Source: JBAZKK01 sp964456925
GTDB lineage: Bacteria > Omnitrophota > Gorgyraeia > Gygaellales > Profunditerraquicolaceae
DNA length: 22,752 bases
Direction: 5' to 3'
Assembly (NCBI GenBank): GCA_964456925.1
Contig: CAYWCX010000016.1
Coordinates: forward strand, 1-22,752
How positions within the stretch are numbered: position 1 is the first letter of the stretch; the number at the start of each line of letters is the position of its first letter. The position numbers and the translations under genes were made by a program. The notes beneath the pieces are model-generated. The model worked only from the letters and a program-made list of their open reading frames with translations, searched no databases and was not told the origin of the DNA. Below are positions 20,163 through 22,752 of the stretch, piece by piece.

Positions 20163-21410
20163 CTAATTACCAAGCACTTTCTTTCTTCTTAGGAGCCGGT
20201 GGTAACTGACGGCAAAACGGTGCGCCTCATCCCGGATACGGCGGATGAGGTTTAACGCCGGGGTATCGCTGTCAAGCCGGATGGGATATTCTTTATCGCG
20301 GTAATAGATATTCTCCTTATCCTTGGCAATGCTCGCCAGCGGTATAGCGAGGTTCAATCTATCCAGCTCTCTTTTCGCCACCAGAAGATGCGACCTCCCG
20401 CCGTCAATCAGGATTAAATCCGGCAAAGTAAGATGTTCACCAACTAAGCGGCTGTAACGCCTGCCTACTATTTCTCTTATCATCTTATAGTCGTCAATGC
20501 CGCTGACAGTCTTAATGCGGAAGCGCCGGTAATTATTTTTATCCGCCCGGCCTTTATAGAAACTCACCATTGAGCCGCAGGCAGATTTGCCCTGAATGTT
20601 TGAAATATCAAATGCCTCTATCCGCTGCGGGATTTTATCAAGCCCAAGCAGCGCTTTCAAATCTTCCAGCTCATTATAAGATGTAGCACTGGAGCCGACA
20701 TTCCCGATAGCGCCCAGGGCATTAATCTGATCACGGATGCGGGCTGCCTCCTCAAAGTCCTTCCTATCCGAGGCCTCCTTCATTTTAGCGCTTAACTTAT
20801 TAATCAGTTCTTCATAACGGAAATCCAGAAACATCCCAATTTCCTTGATAATATCGCAATAACGTCCAGAACTGATTTTACCGATGCAAGGCGCAGGGCA
20901 AAGTTTTAACCGATAATAAAGGCACTCATTCTTGGGAAGCTTCCTGCAGGAACGAAATCCGAATACCCGGCGTATCAACTTCAAGGCCTGGCGCAGTAAA
21001 TCCGCACTGGTGTAAGGCCCGAAATATTCTGCCTGGCCCTCCTTTTCAGATTTTTTCTTGCGGGCAATGGATATCACAGGAAACTTTTCATTGCTGATTC
21101 TAATCCAGGGAAAGGACTTGTCGTCCTTAAGAGTAACATTATATTGCGGCTGGTGTTTCTTGATTAAAGCTGCCTCTAAAATCTGCGCCTGGCTCTCCGA
21201 AGGCACAAGTCTAAAATCCACATCGCTGATTTTAGATACCATTGCCTGAGTCTTGGAGTCCAGTTGGCGGCTAAAATAGGTCTGCACCCGCTTCTTCAGG
21301 CTCTTTGCCTTGCCGATATAAATAATCTTATCCCCGGCATCCTTAAAAATATAAACCCCGGGCGCCTCTGCCAACTGCGCAACCTTACTTTTTAACTTAT
21401 TATCAACCAT
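20163..21410 (-). CDS. uvrC: UvrABC system subunit C, lacking the C-terminal HhH domain, 415 aa
   Basis: UvrC makes the two cuts around damaged DNA. The N-terminal GIY-YIG nuclease ('APGVYIFKD...IIYIGKAKSLKKRV', residues 16-42) is intact. Four Cys (155, 163, 171, 175) match the Fe-S cluster site. The UVR helix for UvrB binding is at about 208-232 ('KMKEASDRKDFEEAARIRDQINAL'). The RNase H-like nuclease keeps D268 ('EAFDISNIQG'), D336 ('LILIDGG') and D394/H397 ('RDEAHRFA'). The protein then ends at 'YHRLLRRKKVLGN', where most family members continue about 60-150 residues through a double helix-hairpin-helix domain. Only 17 bases separate the stop from the next gene, so no remnant remains. No Shine-Dalgarno is visible before ATG 21410. 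Confidence 0.92.
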   Translation of the reverse strand: MVDNKLKSKVAQLAEAPGVYIFKDAGDKIIYIGKAKSLKKRVQTYFSRQLDSKTQAMVSKISDVDFRLVPSESQAQILEAALIKKHQPQYNVTLKDDKSFPWIRISNEKFPVISIARKKKSEKEGQAEYFGPYTSADLLRQALKLIRRVFGFRSCRKLPKNECLYYRLKLCPAPCIGKISSGRYCDIIKEIGMFLDFRYEELINKLSAKMKEASDRKDFEEAARIRDQINALGAIGNVGSSATSYNELEDLKALLGLDKIPQRIEAFDISNIQGKSACGSMVSFYKGRADKNNYRRFRIKTVSGIDDYKMIREIVGRRYSRLVGEHLTLPDLILIDGGRSHLLVAKRELDRLNLAIPLASIAKDKENIYYRDKEYPIRLDSDTPALNLIRRIRDEAHRFAVSYHRLLRRKKVLGN

Positions 21411-21420
21411 TACAGAGTTA

Positions 21421-21648
21421 TTATTTATCTATCCCATTACATCTTAAGCAATCTAAATATATCGCCCGGTTAATCTCAAGCATACTGGCTATACCGGTTT
21501 TAGTTTGGGAAGATACCTCTTTTGCCTTTGCAGCGCACATCTGCCTGATTCTTGCAGGTCTTATCAACATCCAATAGAAAGCGAATATTACAAACAGAAT
21601 AACTACCCACATCGCTACTATCAAAAACCACTTCTGAAGGTTACTCAT
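21421..21648 (-). CDS. Small single-helix membrane protein, 75 aa, unknown function
   Basis: The protein has one strong hydrophobic helix (about 6-30, Trp/Phe/Val-rich) and a polar C-terminal part with three Cys. Two of these form C-x2-C, 'LDCLRCNG' (67-70). No family is recognised. A strong AAGGAGAG ribosome site 6 bases before ATG 21648 supports the gene. It ends 10 bases before uvrC, so the two are likely co-transcribed. The structured element at 21674-21850 lies directly upstream. Confidence 0.65.
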   Translation of the reverse strand: MSNLQKWFLIVAMWVVILFVIFAFYWMLIRPARIRQMCAAKAKEVSSQTKTGIASMLEINRAIYLDCLRCNGIDK

Positions 21649-21673
21649 CTTATCTCTCCTTTACCAGTCAAAT

Positions 21674-21850
21674 CTACTTTAGGCGGGCTGTCTTGTCCTG
21701 TTTCTCGCAGCACCGCTCGGTTTTTCCCACCGAGAAAAACCTCGCTTGGAGTTTCTGCTCGCTCTCACCGACTCCTATTTTAGCGGGTGAACCCTGGCCG
21801 CTCGCATAAACTACATGCTGCTCGAAACCAGTCCAAGCCCCCCGCTAAAA
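21674..21850 (-). other. Structured intergenic element with start-less 56-codon frame
   Basis: On the minus strand TTTTAGCGGG (21841-21850) pairs with its complement CCCGCTAAAA (at 21778-21787 on that strand), a perfect 10-bp inverted repeat 53 bases apart. CTGG/CCAG and GCAT/ATGC pairs nest inside. More hairpins follow: GGAGT/ACTCC (21748-21775) and either CTCGGT/ACCGAG (21716-21734) or the competing GGTTTTTC/GAAAAACC (21719-21741). One frame (21844-21674) is open for 56 codons after a TAG and has no ATG, GTG or TTG at its head; it reads RGAWTGFEQHVVYASGQGSP... to ...CCEKQDKTARLK. It may be a gene remnant, a repeat or an RNA. From memory, similar wording occurs in peptides from uncultured-bacterium genomes; I could not verify this. 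Confidence 0.5.
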
Positions 21851-21874
21851 GATATACTTGCTATATACCACCCT

Positions 21875-21906
21875 AGGTATTTTCCAGCTTGAGTTGGAAA
21901 ATACCT
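21875..21906 (-). terminator. 12-bp hairpin just after the orphan membrane protein gene
   Basis: AGGTATTTTCCA (21875-21886) and TGGAAAATACCT (21895-21906) form a perfect 12-bp stem with an 8-base loop. It starts 11 bases after the stop at 21918, the usual place for a terminator. No T-tract follows on the minus strand, so it may instead stabilise the 3' end or bound an inserted segment. Confidence 0.45.
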
Positions 21907-21917
21907 CAGAATGATAC

Positions 21918-22538
21918 TTACATACCACTTAGTAATTGATCTATTTCTCCGGCTTTCTCTTTATAAATGATCTCAATTCGAAACCTTTCCTCCTTACAAA
22001 GTATTAAATCATTAAAATATCCTACTAATATCGAAAAAATGCCTATAATTAGAAATAGAATTGTTAGCCTTCCGGCCCCAAAAGTAATAGGCGCATGAAT
22101 ACAAATATAGTTTATTGCTAAATATAGAACTGCTCCCAAGCAAAGGACGAAAGTTAAATATATGATATGAATTTCTGCATGTCGTATCTCTAATGCCTCT
22201 CTTACCGTATCATTCAAGAGGTTGCTGTCTCTTATGATTCGAAAGGCAATAATTCTATTCCGATCTTTTATTCCAGATTTGTCTTTGAGATAGTTAAATA
22301 TGCATTCTTCCTTGGGATGCAACTTTAAATGTAAATTATCTAGCCACTGCCCAATAGTAAAACGATAAAAAACATAAACTCCGCTACCGACAGCTAACGC
22401 CACTAAAGGAGTTATTATGGGGCCTAAAGATTCTACTATTTGCTTAATAAAGCTAGGATGAATGATACCTATAATAAAAAATGATAATAAGCCTCCATAC
22501 GCATATCTAAAAAATTGATTTAAGGTTAATTTTTGCAT
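21918..22538 (-). CDS. Orphan integral membrane protein, AT-rich, 206 aa
   Basis: No family is recognised. About four hydrophobic segments are visible: two near residues 10-30 and 40-58, a polar/charged middle (about 65-118, 'GQWLDNLHLKLHPKEECIFNYLKDK'), then two near 125-150 and 158-180, and a charged tail. The start is ATG 22538, set by a GGGAGG site 6 bases upstream; an in-frame TTG at 22553 lies inside or before that site and is unlikely. The base composition is clearly more AT-rich than the rest of the window. It is flanked by a hairpin and repeat-like intergenic DNA, which suggests acquisition by transfer. The function is unknown. Confidence 0.7.
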   Translation of the reverse strand: MQKLTLNQFFRYAYGGLLSFFIIGIIHPSFIKQIVESLGPIITPLVALAVGSGVYVFYRFTIGQWLDNLHLKLHPKEECIFNYLKDKSGIKDRNRIIAFRIIRDSNLLNDTVREALEIRHAEIHIIYLTFVLCLGAVLYLAINYICIHAPITFGAGRLTILFLIIGIFSILVGYFNDLILCKEERFRIEIIYKEKAGEIDQLLSGM

Positions 22539-22553
22539 TAGACCTCCCTTCAA

Positions 22554-22752
22554 TTATTACAATCACGAATAGATTTCCAACTTATTCACTTTTTGAACTT
22601 ATGCCTAAAAACTGCCCAAAAAACCGTCCCTGTGGCGAGGATTGGCTGCGAAATGGCTGTGAATTTTAGGGTATTTGACGGAGCGTGCATAAGAAATTTT
22701 TCGGCAAAAGTGCACAAGGATTTACGACGAGTTGGAGTACGCCTGCCCCGCG
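22554..22752. other. Unassigned segment at the window edge
   Basis: No long frame is open on either strand. A plus-strand 22-codon frame (ATG 22602) and a partial minus-strand frame from the edge are both too short to call. The part from about 22610 is more GC-rich than the neighbouring gene and contains the motif AACCGTCCCTGTGGCGAGG. Either an intergenic repeat or the tail of an element continuing beyond the window is possible. Confidence 0.3.

Noticed and set aside
21674..21850. tRNA or tmRNA gene
   Set aside because: A GGGTTCACCC hairpin looks T-arm-like, but no acceptor stem with a matching D-arm, anticodon arm or CCA end can be built, and no tmRNA tag frame is present.

Overview
This window reads as a chromosomal segment of an uncultured, diderm (Gram-negative type) bacterium with mid-range base composition. 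The outer-envelope genes support this: a CsgG-like lipoprotein, apolipoprotein N-acyltransferase, an LpxL/HtrB-like acyltransferase and a PilT-type ATPase. Gene style and order (prfB-secA-lnt, small hypothetical membrane proteins) remind me of Omnitrophota (OP3). That is inference from memory and I could not test it. Almost everything is on the minus strand; the one clear plus-strand gene is the cation diffusion facilitator at 8220-9101.

Layout from right to left, following minus-strand transcription. (1) 21650-22752 is an odd, partly AT-rich zone. It holds an orphan membrane protein, a 12-bp hairpin just after its stop, and a roughly 180-bp structured element with a start-less 56-codon frame. 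An unexplained segment lies at the window edge. (2) 21648-9098 is one long, tightly packed run: small membrane protein, uvrC (no C-terminal helix-hairpin-helix), MGMT-type DNA repair protein, PEGA-domain protein, family 2 glycosyltransferase, pilT-like ATPase, prfB with programmed +1 frameshift, secA, lnt, M23 peptidase and an MFS transporter. Many junctions are 4-base ATGA overlaps or gaps under 30 bases. (3) 8217-9101 is a zinc-type CDF transporter on the plus strand. It is convergent with the MFS gene and divergent from the next unit; both divergent genes look leaderless or nearly so. (4) 8113-6184 is a PIG-L deacetylase lipoprotein followed by an adenosine-specific kinase. (5) 6130-4923 holds an acyltransferase and a 70-residue membrane protein with its own promoter and terminator. 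(6) 4788-1068 is a transport unit of BioY, a two-CBS protein and two tandem ArsB/NhaD-type transporters. (7) 1004-1 holds a secreted hypothetical protein with a good promoter and the N-terminal part of a CsgG-family lipoprotein that runs off the window.

Together the genes are mostly housekeeping for envelope assembly (SecA exports lipoproteins, Lnt matures them, an M23 enzyme acts on the wall), translation termination, DNA repair and small-molecule transport. The least ordinary signals are short DNA insertions inside essential genes (lnt twice, secA once), the structured element near 21.7-21.85 kb, a PilT-like ATPase lacking the Walker B glutamate, a UvrC lacking its last domain, and leaderless-type promoters.
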